From Clostridia bacterium (GTDB lineage: Bacteria; Bacillota; Clostridia; Christensenellales; Aristaeellaceae), in assembly GCA_900769075.1 (NCBI GenBank), contig CAAGFE010000090.1:1-32889 (forward strand): a stretch of 32,889 nt of DNA, written 5' to 3'. The first letter of the stretch is position 1, and the number at the start of each line of letters is the position of its first letter. A program made the translations under genes and the position numbers. The notes beneath the pieces were generated by a model that was not told where the DNA came from, searched no databases, and worked only from the letters and a program-made list of their open reading frames with translations. Shown here in pieces: positions 8,581 through 17,140 of the stretch.

Positions 8581-9738
8581 TCAGCCCTTGACTGCGCCGC
8601 CGGTGACGCCTTCAACGTAGTACTTCTGCAGGGCCATGAACAGCAGCGTGATCGGGATGGCGACCAGCACGCCGCCCGCACAGAAGCGGGTGAAGTAGCC
8701 TTGGTAGTCGTTGGTGTTGACCCAGCGGAACAATCCGACAGCCACGTTGTAGCTGGCCTTGTGGCCAAAGGCAACGTAGGAGGCAAAGACATAATCGCCC
8801 CAGGGGCCCATGAAGGCCATCAGGATGGTGTAGATCACGATGGGCTTGGCCATGGGCATGATGATCTTGAGGAAGACCTGGAAGCGGGTTGCGCCGTCGA
8901 TGCGGGCGGATTCGTCCAGGGACTTCGGGATGGTATCGAAGAAGCCCTTGGAGATGTAGTAGCCCATGCCGGAGGAGGCGCAGGAGATCAGGATCAGGCC
9001 GGGGATGGCGCCCGCCTGGGTCAGGCCCAGCATCTTGAGCAGGTAATACAGCACGATCAAGGTCAGGAAGCCGGGGAACATGCCCAGCACCAGACAGATG
9101 TTCATCAGCAGCTTGCGGCCCTTGAAGCGCATCCGGCTGAGGGAATAGGAGACGCTCAGCACCATGATGGTCTGAATCACGGCGCAGAACAGCGCAATGG
9201 TCAGGGTGTTCATGAACCAGCGGACAAAGTCGCAGTTGCTGGAATCAACGCAGCGCATGAAGTCGATCAGCAGCAGGGCCGCCAGCACCAGCAGCGCACC
9301 CTTGACATTGCCCTTGGTCTTTTCCAGGGGATTCTTGGGCTTGCGGCACAGGAGGGCCACCGCGCCCAGGATACCGGCCGCGTTGGTCAGCACGGTCAGG
9401 ATGATGGCCCAGGCGTCCTTCACCAGCAGCTTTGCGCTGAAGGCCGCGCCCTGGAACAGGAAGATGTAGTTATCCATGGAGAACTTTTTCGGCACGATGT
9501 AGTTGACCATGCCGCCCGCCTCCGTGGCGTAGGAGCGGAAGGACTGGAGCACCAGGAACACGAAGGGCGCCAGCCAGATGATGGCCATCAGCGTGAGGAT
9601 GACGTAGATGCTGGTATTGACGCGCCGCTCATGGCCCTTCTTGGAGCGCAGCTTCCTGTCGGGCTGCACCTCCCGAATGACGCCCTTGTCCTCGTCAACA
9701 ATGATATCGACTTCCGGAATGTTATTCTGCTTTGCCAT
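8581..9738 (-). CDS. MalG/GanQ-type sugar ABC permease, enlarged
   Basis: A 385-aa integral membrane permease of the MalG family. The EAA loop that docks the ATPase reads DESARIDGATRF, and the C-terminus VEGVTGGAVKG is the usual MalG-type end. It is roughly 100 residues longer than common Firmicute MalG proteins: a cytoplasmic N-terminus of about 45 residues and an extra hydrophobic pair (about 118-137 and 153-170) inserted between the first helix and the core. Its ATG shares one base with the MalF stop (TAATG), so translation is coupled, with GGAGGA inside the end of malF. It pairs with the MalF-like permease to form the translocation pore. Confidence 0.92.
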   Translation of the reverse strand: MAKQNNIPEVDIIVDEDKGVIREVQPDRKLRSKKGHERRVNTSIYVILTLMAIIWLAPFVFLVLQSFRSYATEAGGMVNYIVPKKFSMDNYIFLFQGAAFSAKLLVKDAWAIILTVLTNAAGILGAVALLCRKPKNPLEKTKGNVKGALLVLAALLLIDFMRCVDSSNCDFVRWFMNTLTIALFCAVIQTIMVLSVSYSLSRMRFKGRKLLMNICLVLGMFPGFLTLIVLYYLLKMLGLTQAGAIPGLILISCASSGMGYYISKGFFDTIPKSLDESARIDGATRFQVFLKIIMPMAKPIVIYTILMAFMGPWGDYVFASYVAFGHKASYNVAVGLFRWVNTNDYQGYFTRFCAGGVLVAIPITLLFMALQKYYVEGVTGGAVKG

Positions 9739-11474
9739 TACTGGAAATCCTCCTCATTCTTGACCGACGGGATCAGATTGTAGACGATCAGGTTGATCAC
9801 CGCGCAGACCACGAACACCAGCACGCCCAGCACAGCCGCCATCTTGTAGTTGCTGTCGGTGACGGTCATCTTGTACAGCCAGGTGATGAGCAGGTCCGTG
9901 CTGCCGGCATTGCCCGCCATGCCCACGGACAGGGGCTTGCCCTGGCTGAGCAGGTAGATGACGTTGAAGTTGTTGATGTTGCCCGTGAAGCTGGTCAGCA
10001 GGTAGGGGCCGGTGACGAACAGCATGTAGGGCAGGGTGATCTTCATGTAGGTCTGGAACGCGTTCGCACCGTCGATGCGAGCGGATTCATACAGGTCTGC
10101 GGGAATGTTCATCAGGATACCGGTGGCAATCAGCATCAGGTAGGGGATGCCGATCCAGATGTTGATGCCGATGATGGTGCACTTGGCCCAGGTGGGATCC
10201 GTCCAGAAGGGCAGGGGCTCCTTGATCCAGCCCCAGTTCATGAGGGTGCTGTTCACCAATCCATCCGCCGCGAACATCTTGGAAACGTACAGCAGGCTGA
10301 TGAACTGGGGAATGGCGATGGTCATCACCAGGATGGTGCGCCACATCTTCTTGAGCTTGATGCCCTTCTTGTTGATCATGATGGCCACCAGCATGCCCAG
10401 GAAGTAGTTCAGGAAGGTGGCGAAGAAGGCCCAGATGAGCGTCCACAGCAGCACCTGCTTGAAGGTGTTCGCCATGGAGGGCGTCTGCACGAAGGTGAGG
10501 CCCGTGATGCCCATCTCCACCGGATCTCCCGCATCGCCATAGACGGTGAGGGTGCCGGTCTTGTCGCCGTTCTCGGTCAGGGCGAATTCGCCGCTGCCAT
10601 CCGCGATCAGCGCAACGGCGGCCTTGGCGGCGTCCTTGTTATCGGTCTTGGCGGTCAGGATATCGCCGTTGCGGGCGTTGATGGTCATGAACACGGTGCC
10701 GTCCGCGTTTTCGCGGGCCTCGATGGTCATGGGGGACTCACTCACCGTCAGCAGGGTCTTGAAGTTATCCATGCCGACCCAGGTAAAGAGCTTGCCCGGC
10801 GGCTGATGGGTGTTGTCATAATTGGTGAAGGCCACCAGAATCATGAAGATGATGGGGAGAATGGTGAAGAAGGTCACGCCCAGGGTGGGCAGGGCCAGCA
10901 GGGTCTTGTGGAACTGGCTGTCCAGCATGTCATGCAGATCCTGCTTGGCGGTCTTGAGCTTCTTGCCGGTCGCCAGATACTGCTGGGCGAGCTTGTTCTG
11001 CTTCACATTCAGCCGCCAGGTATACAGGAACGCGGCAATGAAAAAGAGCGTCAGCACACCATAGAGCATGATGAGGAAGGAGTTATCGCCGTAAACCGTC
11101 TTGCGGCCCTCCTTGTGGGTTTCCACGGTGCCCAGGGTTGCCAGCTTGGCCACATAGGAGCCGCCGAAGCAGAACAGGTACACATTGAAAACCGTCTGGA
11201 ACGCAAAGAACAGGAGACCGCGCAGCCACTGCCCGCGGGCGCAGGAGCCGAAGCCCATCACCAGATAGGAGAGGCGGGTTTTCCAATCTCCCCTGCGGAA
11301 GGTATCGAAGATATCGTACAGCTCATTGCCCACGCCCTTGAAAATGCCCACAATCCAGCCGATGATGCCCTTGATGGCATTCAGGATGGCCTTGGGCAGG
11401 TTCAGCACGGAACGGCGGAGCTTGTACAGGAACTTTTGGAGGCCATTGAGCCGCAGAAATTCCAGATCCGTCAT
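9738..11474 (-). CDS. MalF/GanP-type sugar ABC permease
   Basis: A 578-aa membrane permease (from Met at 11474). After a cytoplasmic N-terminal region come several helices, then a large extracytoplasmic insert comparable to the MalF P2 loop (rich in Asp, Gly and Thr), then the conserved transport core with EAA loop YESARIDGANAF and a C-terminal PSVKNEEDF tail. P2-type loops contact the binding protein. The start is uncertain: the frame stays open to a TTG at 11570, but that extension overlaps a strong hairpin (11519-11569) and has no clear ribosome binding site, so I prefer 11474. Second gene of the importer operon. Confidence 0.9.
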   Translation of the reverse strand: MTDLEFLRLNGLQKFLYKLRRSVLNLPKAILNAIKGIIGWIVGIFKGVGNELYDIFDTFRRGDWKTRLSYLVMGFGSCARGQWLRGLLFFAFQTVFNVYLFCFGGSYVAKLATLGTVETHKEGRKTVYGDNSFLIMLYGVLTLFFIAAFLYTWRLNVKQNKLAQQYLATGKKLKTAKQDLHDMLDSQFHKTLLALPTLGVTFFTILPIIFMILVAFTNYDNTHQPPGKLFTWVGMDNFKTLLTVSESPMTIEARENADGTVFMTINARNGDILTAKTDNKDAAKAAVALIADGSGEFALTENGDKTGTLTVYGDAGDPVEMGITGLTFVQTPSMANTFKQVLLWTLIWAFFATFLNYFLGMLVAIMINKKGIKLKKMWRTILVMTIAIPQFISLLYVSKMFAADGLVNSTLMNWGWIKEPLPFWTDPTWAKCTIIGINIWIGIPYLMLIATGILMNIPADLYESARIDGANAFQTYMKITLPYMLFVTGPYLLTSFTGNINNFNVIYLLSQGKPLSVGMAGNAGSTDLLITWLYKMTVTDSNYKMAAVLGVLVFVVCAVINLIVYNLIPSVKNEEDFQ

Positions 11475-11518
11475 GCTTTCACCAACCTTTGCCTGTTGTA
11501 GGGGGAAATTTTCTTTCG

Positions 11519-11569
11519 TGTCAACCACGCGCGAAGCGGCAGAAGGATTCACCTCGCGGGTGGTTGACA
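11519..11569 (-). promoter_or_regulatory. Hairpin at the start of malF
   Basis: Arms TGTCAACCAC (11519-11528) and GTGGTTGACA (11560-11569) form a 10-bp perfect stem with extra GC pairing possible inside. It lies between the binding-protein gene and the preferred malF start and could limit malF translation or block 3' exonucleases. Confidence 0.6.
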
Positions 11570-11590
11570 AGTCGTTTCATAGATGGGGAA

Positions 11591-11623
11591 AAGCGGGCTG
11601 GAAGCAATGCCTCCAGCCCGCTT
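11591..11623 (-). terminator. Intercistronic terminator-like hairpin after the binding-protein gene
   Basis: A 12-bp perfect stem, arms AAGCGGGCTGGA (11591-11602) and TCCAGCCCGCTT (11612-11623), 10 bp past the stop, followed on the - strand by a short TTTTCCCC tract. Expected effect: partial termination or mRNA 3'-end protection, giving more binding protein than permease. Confidence 0.75.
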
Positions 11624-11633
11624 GAGGCTTGAT

Positions 11634-12836
11634 TTACTTGACGTAGGAACCAGCGGTCGCCTGGAAGGTGGACAGCACGTCCATCAGCTGATCGTCGGTG
11701 TAGGCGTCGTACTTGTCAGCCAGGATGTCATCGCCCAGCGCGGTCGCCAGCGTCCAGTACTCACCGGGGTACTGGCCCTGGGGCACGCAGAAGTTCAGCT
11801 GAGCAGCCAGCGCGGACAGGGCAACGTCAGCCTTCACAGCATCGGACTGCTGAGCTTCCAGGTTGGAGGGGCCCCAGCCAACCGCCTCGAAACGAGCGGT
11901 CTGCACGGCGCCGGAGGACAGGTACAGGGCCAGCGCGTCGCAGGCAGCCAGCTTGTCCTCATCGGTCTGGGGCTTGACGCCCAGCATCTTGAAGCCGCCG
12001 AAGCCGCCCAGCTGGTAGCCGTCGATGGTGGGCAGCTTCACAGCCGCGTAGTTCTCGCCCAGGATGCTCTTCACAGCGTTAGCGTCCCACGCGCCGTCCA
12101 CGATCGCGCCCAGGTTGGTGGCGTTGGAGGCAGAGGAGCCGTTCACAAAGGCGGGGGACTGAGCCATCTTGATCATGGACTTCAGGGCCTGCAGGCCTTC
12201 GGCGGAGGCATAGTTGCAATCCATCGCAACGATGCTGCCATCGTTATCGGTGCTGTAGGTCAGGGTGCAGCCGGCGCCGAAGAAGAACGCGGTCTGGTAC
12301 CAGCCGGAGTTGATCTCCATGTAGACATTCTTGCCGGCCTTCTCGCAGTCAGCCAGGACGGCTTCCATGGAGGAAGGATCGGTCACGACGGACTTGTCGT
12401 AGTACAGGAAGTAGCCGTTATCGGAGGTCATGGGGTAGGCGTACATCACGTCGCCCAGGGTGACAGCCGCCACAGCGCCGCCGTCGTTCTGAGCCTTGAC
12501 CAGCTCGGCATTGTTTTCCTCAACCATCTCCAGGGCGCCGGCGGCGACCAGACGGGCCAGCTGATCCTGCGCGAAAACGTACAGATCGGCACCGGCCTCC
12601 ACGTCAGTCAGCATGTTGCCGGCTGCGTCGCCCTCGCCAACGGGCTCAACGGTCACGGTCATGTTGGCGTATTCGGGATTGGCATTCTTGAAGGCCTCGA
12701 CCTGAGCCTTGGTGAACTCGACAGTCGCCTCCGCCACCCAGATCTTGATCTCGCCGCTGAAGCCTTCAGCAGAGGCGAAGCTGCACAGGGACAGCATCAT
12801 CGCCAGGGCAAGAACCAGAGAAAGGATCTTCTTCAT
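11634..12836 (-). CDS. Carbohydrate ABC transporter solute-binding protein (MalE/GanS-type)
   Basis: A 400-aa exported sugar-binding protein of the MalE cluster. Residues 1-23 are a signal peptide (MKK start, hydrophobic core, ASA|EG cut). A Cys is present inside it but lacks a proper lipobox, so a lipid anchor is not clear. The mature chain begins GEIKIWV, a typical first strand of this fold, with NGYFLYYDKS and a GAWD segment in expected places. AAGGAGG precedes the ATG. First gene of the importer operon, behind a promoter and a palindromic operator. Given the nearby GH53 galactanase, galacto-oligosaccharides are the likely cargo, as for GanS of Bacillus; this is inference. Confidence 0.93.
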   Translation of the reverse strand: MKKILSLVLALAMMLSLCSFASAEGFSGEIKIWVAEATVEFTKAQVEAFKNANPEYANMTVTVEPVGEGDAAGNMLTDVEAGADLYVFAQDQLARLVAAGALEMVEENNAELVKAQNDGGAVAAVTLGDVMYAYPMTSDNGYFLYYDKSVVTDPSSMEAVLADCEKAGKNVYMEINSGWYQTAFFFGAGCTLTYSTDNDGSIVAMDCNYASAEGLQALKSMIKMAQSPAFVNGSSASNATNLGAIVDGAWDANAVKSILGENYAAVKLPTIDGYQLGGFGGFKMLGVKPQTDEDKLAACDALALYLSSGAVQTARFEAVGWGPSNLEAQQSDAVKADVALSALAAQLNFCVPQGQYPGEYWTLATALGDDILADKYDAYTDDQLMDVLSTFQATAGSYVK

Positions 12837-12917
12837 GGGATATTCCTCCTTATTTTTTTTGCGGGACAGGCCCGCTTTTGCTCTGATAGGGGGGACGTTC
12901 CACCTATCGTTATGGTT

Positions 12918-12946
12918 AGTATAGCACCTTTTTTGCCATCATGCAA
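12918..12946 (-). promoter_or_regulatory. Promoter of the MalEFG-type operon
   Basis: On the - strand, -35 TTGCAT (12941-12946) and -10 TATACT (12918-12923) are 17 bp apart, giving a leader of about 75 nt before the binding-protein ATG. Confidence 0.75.
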
Positions 12947-12952
12947 TAGGCA

Positions 12953-12970
12953 TTGGAAACGTTTCCGCAA
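12953..12970. promoter_or_regulatory. LacI/CcpA-type palindromic operator
   Basis: A perfect palindrome GGAAACGTTTCC (12955-12966) in a wider TTGGAAACGTTTCCGCAA context, matching the central CG and AAACGTTT pattern of LacI-family operators and catabolite-responsive elements. It lies just upstream of the -35, near -50, where such sites often activate rather than repress. No LacI-family gene is in the window. Confidence 0.7.
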
Positions 12971-13006
12971 TTTTTTCGGAAAAAATATTACCAGTTATCA
13001 CATGAA

Positions 13007-13035
13007 CAAAAAAACGCCCGTTTTTCCCGGCGGGC
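13007..13035 (-). terminator. Terminator of the Veg-like gene
   Basis: Arms GCCCG (13016-13020) and CGGGC (13031-13035); the - strand reads from the stem into TTTTTTTG. Confidence 0.65.
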
Positions 13036-13042
13036 AGGCGGA

Positions 13043-13312
13043 TCACGGGCGGTTCGGAGCGATCTCCACCCGGCCGGTCAGCAGGTCAGCGTAGGTGAAG
13101 GTGTGGCGCTGGGGGACGCCGCAGGAGGCTTCCTCCACGCAGAAGCAGTGGCGATACACGCCGATGATGGTGGCCTCGGCATCCTGCACCACCTTGGAAT
13201 GGGTGAGGGTGATGTTCAGCCGGACGTGCGGGTTTTCCTGATACATGCCCTGGATGCGGGTCTTGCAGCTGTCGATGGTTTCAGCGCTGCGTACAGGGGG
13301 AATGCGGGTCAT
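13043..13312 (-). CDS. Veg-like (DUF1021) small protein
   Basis: An 89-aa protein resembling the Firmicute Veg family: an N-terminal helix with IDSCKTRIQG, a central strand set (VRLNITL, then AEATIIGVY), and the family-typical end TFTYADLLTGRVEI. Bacillus Veg is a small, strongly expressed protein linked to biofilm matrix and sporulation control; its biochemical role is unsettled. The start at 13312 has AAGGAG 7 nt upstream; the frame is open further to 13462, but that would run through the promoter. It has its own extended -10 promoter and terminator and is not part of the sugar operons. Confidence 0.75.
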   Translation of the reverse strand: MTRIPPVRSAETIDSCKTRIQGMYQENPHVRLNITLTHSKVVQDAEATIIGVYRHCFCVEEASCGVPQRHTFTYADLLTGRVEIAPNRP

Positions 13313-13379
13313 GGCGGGCTCCTTGTCTGGGGGTCGGTCGGGGAAGGCGCTGTCTTGGCCGGGGGATTGCTTCCAGGCA

Positions 13380-13388
13380 AGTATACCA
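13380..13388 (-). promoter_or_regulatory. Extended -10 promoter of the Veg-like gene
   Basis: TGGTATACT on the - strand is an extended -10 element about 70 nt upstream of the Veg-like ATG. No good -35 is seen at the usual distance. Confidence 0.55.
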
Positions 13389-13435
13389 TTTTTTGCGCGA
13401 AAATGCATGCGGTCAAAACCCACAAAAATCGTCAG

Positions 13436-13468
13436 AAAAACAGGGCAGACGTCCTGTGACATCTGCCC
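13436..13468 (-). terminator. Terminator of the pectin-sidechain operon after GH53
   Basis: Arms GGGCAGA (13443-13449) and TCTGCCC (13462-13468); the - strand continues into TGTTTTTCTG. It lies 25 bp after the GH53 stop. Confidence 0.8.
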
Positions 13469-13493
13469 ATAGGCTGCCGGAAAAGCGCTCCCG

Positions 13494-15422
13494 TTACTTC
13501 ATCCTGTTCAGCTTTGCGTCGTCAATCTTGCCCCACGCGCCGTTGCCGCTGCCGGAGCAATGGACGTACACGCCCACCGTCACCGCATCGCCTTCCTCCA
13601 CCTCGATGCCCTCGATCACCGGGACATCCCACACGTTGTAGGAGGTGATGGTGGACGCCCGGCGGGCGACCTCCGCACCGTTCACCAGGGCATAGGTATA
13701 GATCTCCACCGTGCCGCCGTCGCCGCCCATGATGGACAGCTCGAAGCGGTAGCGCCCTGCCTCCAGGTTTTCGACCTGCTGGTCCAGGGTGAATTCCACC
13801 GTTCCGGGGGCGGCGGAATAGAAGTGATAATGCTTCGTGCCGGTCAGGGAGTCGGATTTCTTCTCCTCGATGTACAGCTGCTCGCAGCCGCCGATGTTAT
13901 TGATCCGCCACTCCCCCCTGTCCTCTTCCTCAAAGGACCAGTTGGACAGGTAGTTGTACTCGATCATCGCCACCTGGCAGGTGGCTGACCTGCCGCCGGC
14001 GACGCCCTTGATGGTATAGGTCCTGACCCCGCCGTTCTTCATCGCCTGCGCGTCGTAGGTTTCCCACTCCACCGGGATGGCCTGGCGGCTGTTGTCGTTC
14101 ATCACCGCGTTGACCGTGTCGGGCAGGACGATCTCGCCGGTCAGGTCGACCATCAGCGTCACGTCCTCCAGCGCATCGGCGACGACGGGCACGGGATTGC
14201 CCTGGCGGATCAGCCGGAACACCCGCAGGGATTCCAGCGCCCTGCCGGAAAAATCAAACAGGCACTGATTGTCGCAGGCGCTGCCGCCGTAATACTTGCC
14301 CGCATCGTTGGGGTCGTACTCCGCGGCATAGGAGGAAGCCCAGCCTGCGCCGTACTGCTCCCACAGGGCGGAATTGGCCTCCCAGGAGCCGCCGGGCACG
14401 GGCACCCACGCGCCTTCCCAGTAGAACACACCGATGCCGCCGATCTCGTTCACCGCCTCGATCACATCCGCGATGTGATTTGCCTGGCCCTGCGGGGTGA
14501 AGGGGTAGGGCTTGACATACGCGCCGCCCTCGCCGATGGTGTTGCCGGAGAAATCCCCGTCCTCCGCCGTGTAGGCATAGGAGGTTTCCGCCACCATGAC
14601 CTGTTTTCCGTACTGCTGCCCGATGGCGGACAGCACCGCTTTCAGGTTTTCCAGCGTGCCGTGCCAGTAGGGGTAGTAGCTGGTGGCGAACACGTCGTAA
14701 TCCACGTCATTTTCCGCCAGCCGCGCGGCGTAATTGAAGTAGTTCTCCGCGTTTTCCGGATTGGCGAAGTGGACGCAGATCAGCGCGTCCGGGTATACCT
14801 CCCGCACGGCCTCCGCGCCGACGGACATCAGCTTGGCGATGTTCGTCCAGGCCTTCTCACCCGCCAGGCCGTTGTTGGATTCGTTGCCCAGCTGCACCAT
14901 GCCCACGTCCACGCCCGCTTCCTTCAGCAGGGTGAGGGAATCGAGGGTGTACTGCTTCAGCAGCTGCACCTTGGCGGTGGTGCGCTTGTTCTTCCAGGCC
15001 TTGGGCACCATCTGCTTGGAAGGATCGGCCCAGAAATCGGAATAGTGGAAGTCCACCAGCAGCCGCATGCCGTGCGCCGTGGCGCGCCTGCCGATTTCCA
15101 CCGCGGCTGTGATGTCATTGTTGCCGCCGCCGTAGCCGTGGCCCTCCGCGTCGAAGGGGTCGTTCCACACCCGCACGCGGATGTAGTTCACGCCGTTCTC
15201 CCGGAGGATGTCAAACAGGTCGCGTTCCACGCCGTCATGGTCGTAATACCTGACTCCGGCGGCTTCGAGCGGCAGAACACTGGACACATCCATACCCAGG
15301 GCAAAGTCCTCCGCCAGATCGGGCACAGCCTTGATGTACAGGGAGCAGGCGGCTTCTTCCGCCGGTGCGCTGGCGCTCAGGCACAGCATCAGGAAGAGCA
15401 GCAGGGAGAGCAGCTTCTTCAT
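13494..15422 (-). CDS. Secreted GH53 endo-beta-1,4-galactanase
   Basis: A 642-aa exported enzyme that cleaves beta-1,4-galactan (type I arabinogalactan, the galactan side chains of pectin) internally. Residues 1-21 or so are a signal peptide. The GH53 barrel (about 41-400) opens with GMDVSS and carries VRVWNDPF, LVDFHYSDFWADP, the acid/base Glu181 in QLGNESNNG and the nucleophile Glu279 in VAETSYAYT. Behind it are a bacterial Ig-like (Big_4-type) domain (about 415-490) and a C-terminal beta-sandwich resembling galactan-binding CBM61. AAGGAGG is 6 nt before the ATG at 15422. It is the last gene of the - strand set starting at 20501. The CBM call is tentative. Confidence 0.92.
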   Translation of the reverse strand: MKKLLSLLLFLMLCLSASAPAEEAACSLYIKAVPDLAEDFALGMDVSSVLPLEAAGVRYYDHDGVERDLFDILRENGVNYIRVRVWNDPFDAEGHGYGGGNNDITAAVEIGRRATAHGMRLLVDFHYSDFWADPSKQMVPKAWKNKRTTAKVQLLKQYTLDSLTLLKEAGVDVGMVQLGNESNNGLAGEKAWTNIAKLMSVGAEAVREVYPDALICVHFANPENAENYFNYAARLAENDVDYDVFATSYYPYWHGTLENLKAVLSAIGQQYGKQVMVAETSYAYTAEDGDFSGNTIGEGGAYVKPYPFTPQGQANHIADVIEAVNEIGGIGVFYWEGAWVPVPGGSWEANSALWEQYGAGWASSYAAEYDPNDAGKYYGGSACDNQCLFDFSGRALESLRVFRLIRQGNPVPVVADALEDVTLMVDLTGEIVLPDTVNAVMNDNSRQAIPVEWETYDAQAMKNGGVRTYTIKGVAGGRSATCQVAMIEYNYLSNWSFEEEDRGEWRINNIGGCEQLYIEEKKSDSLTGTKHYHFYSAAPGTVEFTLDQQVENLEAGRYRFELSIMGGDGGTVEIYTYALVNGAEVARRASTITSYNVWDVPVIEGIEVEEGDAVTVGVYVHCSGSGNGAWGKIDDAKLNRMK

Positions 15423-15468
15423 GGGGAACCTCCTTCCGATGGTCAACCGGGGCAGGCGTTTCGGCGCC

Positions 15469-15900
15469 CTATTCCACGGTGAAATCCGTCCAGTCCGCGC
15501 GGTTGAGCACGAACACGCCCTCCGGCCTGGTCATGCCCAGCTTCTCGTAGAACCCGACGGCGTTTTCGTTTGCGCAGGTATACATGATGATGTTCTTTTC
15601 ACCGCCGGAGATCTCGTGGAGCCGCTGCACCAGCGCCTTGCCCACACCCCGGCCCGTCCATTCCCGCACCACGCCCAGGTCGGTCACAAACAGCCAGTAC
15701 GCAAAATCCGTGATGCCAAAGCACACGCCGATCAGTTCGCCCCGGTCATCCCGGGCGGTCAGGCTGATGGAAACGCGCGCCACCAGGGTGGCAATGCGCT
15801 CCTGAAAGCGCTCCCGGGGATACTGGGAGCCCAGGTCGCTGCGCCGGAGAAAGGCGATATAGTCTTCCGGCGTCAGGCGTTCTTCCTGAATGGTATACAT
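15469..15900 (-). CDS. GNAT-family N-acetyltransferase
   Basis: A 143-aa cytoplasmic acetyltransferase using acetyl-CoA. The acetyl-CoA loop lies around VVREWTGRGVGKALVQ (the R/Q-x-x-G-x-G/A pattern), preceded by the strand LFVTDLGV, and the C-terminal ENAVGFYEKLGM is the usual motif B. AAGGAG is 9 nt upstream of the ATG at 15900; GTG at 15903 is also possible. It sits 36 bp from the oxidoreductase gene and 46 bp before GH53, consistent with one operon. The substrate is unknown. Confidence 0.88.
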   Translation of the reverse strand: MYTIQEERLTPEDYIAFLRRSDLGSQYPRERFQERIATLVARVSISLTARDDRGELIGVCFGITDFAYWLFVTDLGVVREWTGRGVGKALVQRLHEISGGEKNIIMYTCANENAVGFYEKLGMTRPEGVFVLNRADWTDFTVE

Positions 15901-15936
15901 CACGGGCAGCTCCTTCCGGGTGCGCTCGGCTTTGGG

Positions 15937-17112
15937 TTACCAGCGGGTCTGCCAGCGATCCTCGTAGGTTCCTGCGGGGATTTTCGCCAGGGCTTCGTGG
16001 GTTTGGGACGCGGCGGCATGCGCCTGCAGCAGCGCGTCAAACTTCGCGCTGTCCGGGGGCAGCTTCACCGGTGCGCCGCCCGTCCAATGGGACAGGTAGG
16101 CCGCGTTGGACAGCATCAGCTCGTTCAGGCCGTCCTCCCCGGGGGCGATCAGGGGCTCGCCGTGAAGAATGGCGTTGGCGAAGTTCTGCAGGATGCCCCG
16201 ATGCTGGGGGCCGTCCTCGAAGCGCTCCTCGGTGTACTCAAAAGGCATATGGGGCATGCTCTCCTCGGAATGCCAGCAGACTTCCCGCTCGCTCCGGCGG
16301 AGCTTCCACCATTTGAGAATGCCGTCCTCCAGCACCAGCTTGCCCAGGTCGCCGGCAATTTCCAGGCGGTTGGTGCCGGGGTATTCCCCGGTGGAGGTGA
16401 TGAACAGCCCCGTCGCGCCGCCGGGATAGCGGGTCATGAGGGTGGCGTCGTCCTCCACCTCGATGCGGTGATAGCGGGCCACGTCGCACACGGCGGTCAG
16501 GCTTTCGGGCATGCCGCAGATCCACTGCCATAGATCGAGGTTGTGGGGCGCCTGGTTGAGCAGCACGCCGCCGCCCTCGCCCTTCCAGGTGGCCCGCCAT
16601 TCGCCGGAATCATAGTAATGCTGGGTGCGGTACCAGTTGGTGATGATCCATACCGTGCGCTTCAATTCGCCCAGCGCGCCGGACTGCACGATGTCCCTCG
16701 CCCGCCGGAAAATGGGGGCCGTGCGCTGGTTGAGCATCACCGCGAAGGTGCTGCCGCTCTCCCGGGCCGCGCGGATCGCCTTTTCCGCCGCGCTGACGGA
16801 TATGTCGAGGGGCTTTTCCGTCAGCACATGCACGCCGGCGCGCAGGCATTCCGCCGCGATCTCGCTGTGCATGGGATGGGGCACGGCGATGATGACCGCG
16901 TCCACGCTGCCGGATAGCAGGGCATGGAAGTCCGCCTCGCAGCGCACCCCGGGGAAGCGCTCCGCCGCGGCGTCCAGCTTCGCCGGATTCACATCGCACA
17001 CCGCCGCCAGGGACATGCCTTCCACCTCGCCCCGGGCGATGCAGGCCGTGTGGGCCGAGCCGATGCCGCCATAGCCGATCACGGCGGCCCTGAGATGATG
17101 AAGTGCGTCCAT
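15937..17112 (-). CDS. Gfo/Idh/MocA-family oxidoreductase
   Basis: A 391-aa NAD(P)-dependent sugar or cyclitol dehydrogenase-like enzyme. The N-terminal Rossmann fold has GYGGIGSAH (13-21), a CDVNP end of strand 2, and the family hallmark EKPLD near residue 99. The C-terminal GFO_IDH_MocA alpha/beta domain includes GEGGGVLLNQAPHNLD, the stretch carrying the usual catalytic His. GGAGG precedes the ATG. It is 28 bp downstream of the isomerase/epimerase gene. Such pairs often act together on oxidised or epimerised sugars; the substrate is not known. Confidence 0.92.
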   Translation of the reverse strand: MDALHHLRAAVIGYGGIGSAHTACIARGEVEGMSLAAVCDVNPAKLDAAAERFPGVRCEADFHALLSGSVDAVIIAVPHPMHSEIAAECLRAGVHVLTEKPLDISVSAAEKAIRAARESGSTFAVMLNQRTAPIFRRARDIVQSGALGELKRTVWIITNWYRTQHYYDSGEWRATWKGEGGGVLLNQAPHNLDLWQWICGMPESLTAVCDVARYHRIEVEDDATLMTRYPGGATGLFITSTGEYPGTNRLEIAGDLGKLVLEDGILKWWKLRRSEREVCWHSEESMPHMPFEYTEERFEDGPQHRGILQNFANAILHGEPLIAPGEDGLNELMLSNAAYLSHWTGGAPVKLPPDSAKFDALLQAHAAASQTHEALAKIPAGTYEDRWQTRW

Positions 17113-17140
17113 ACAGCGCCTCCTGCTGGATTTGTCCGGA

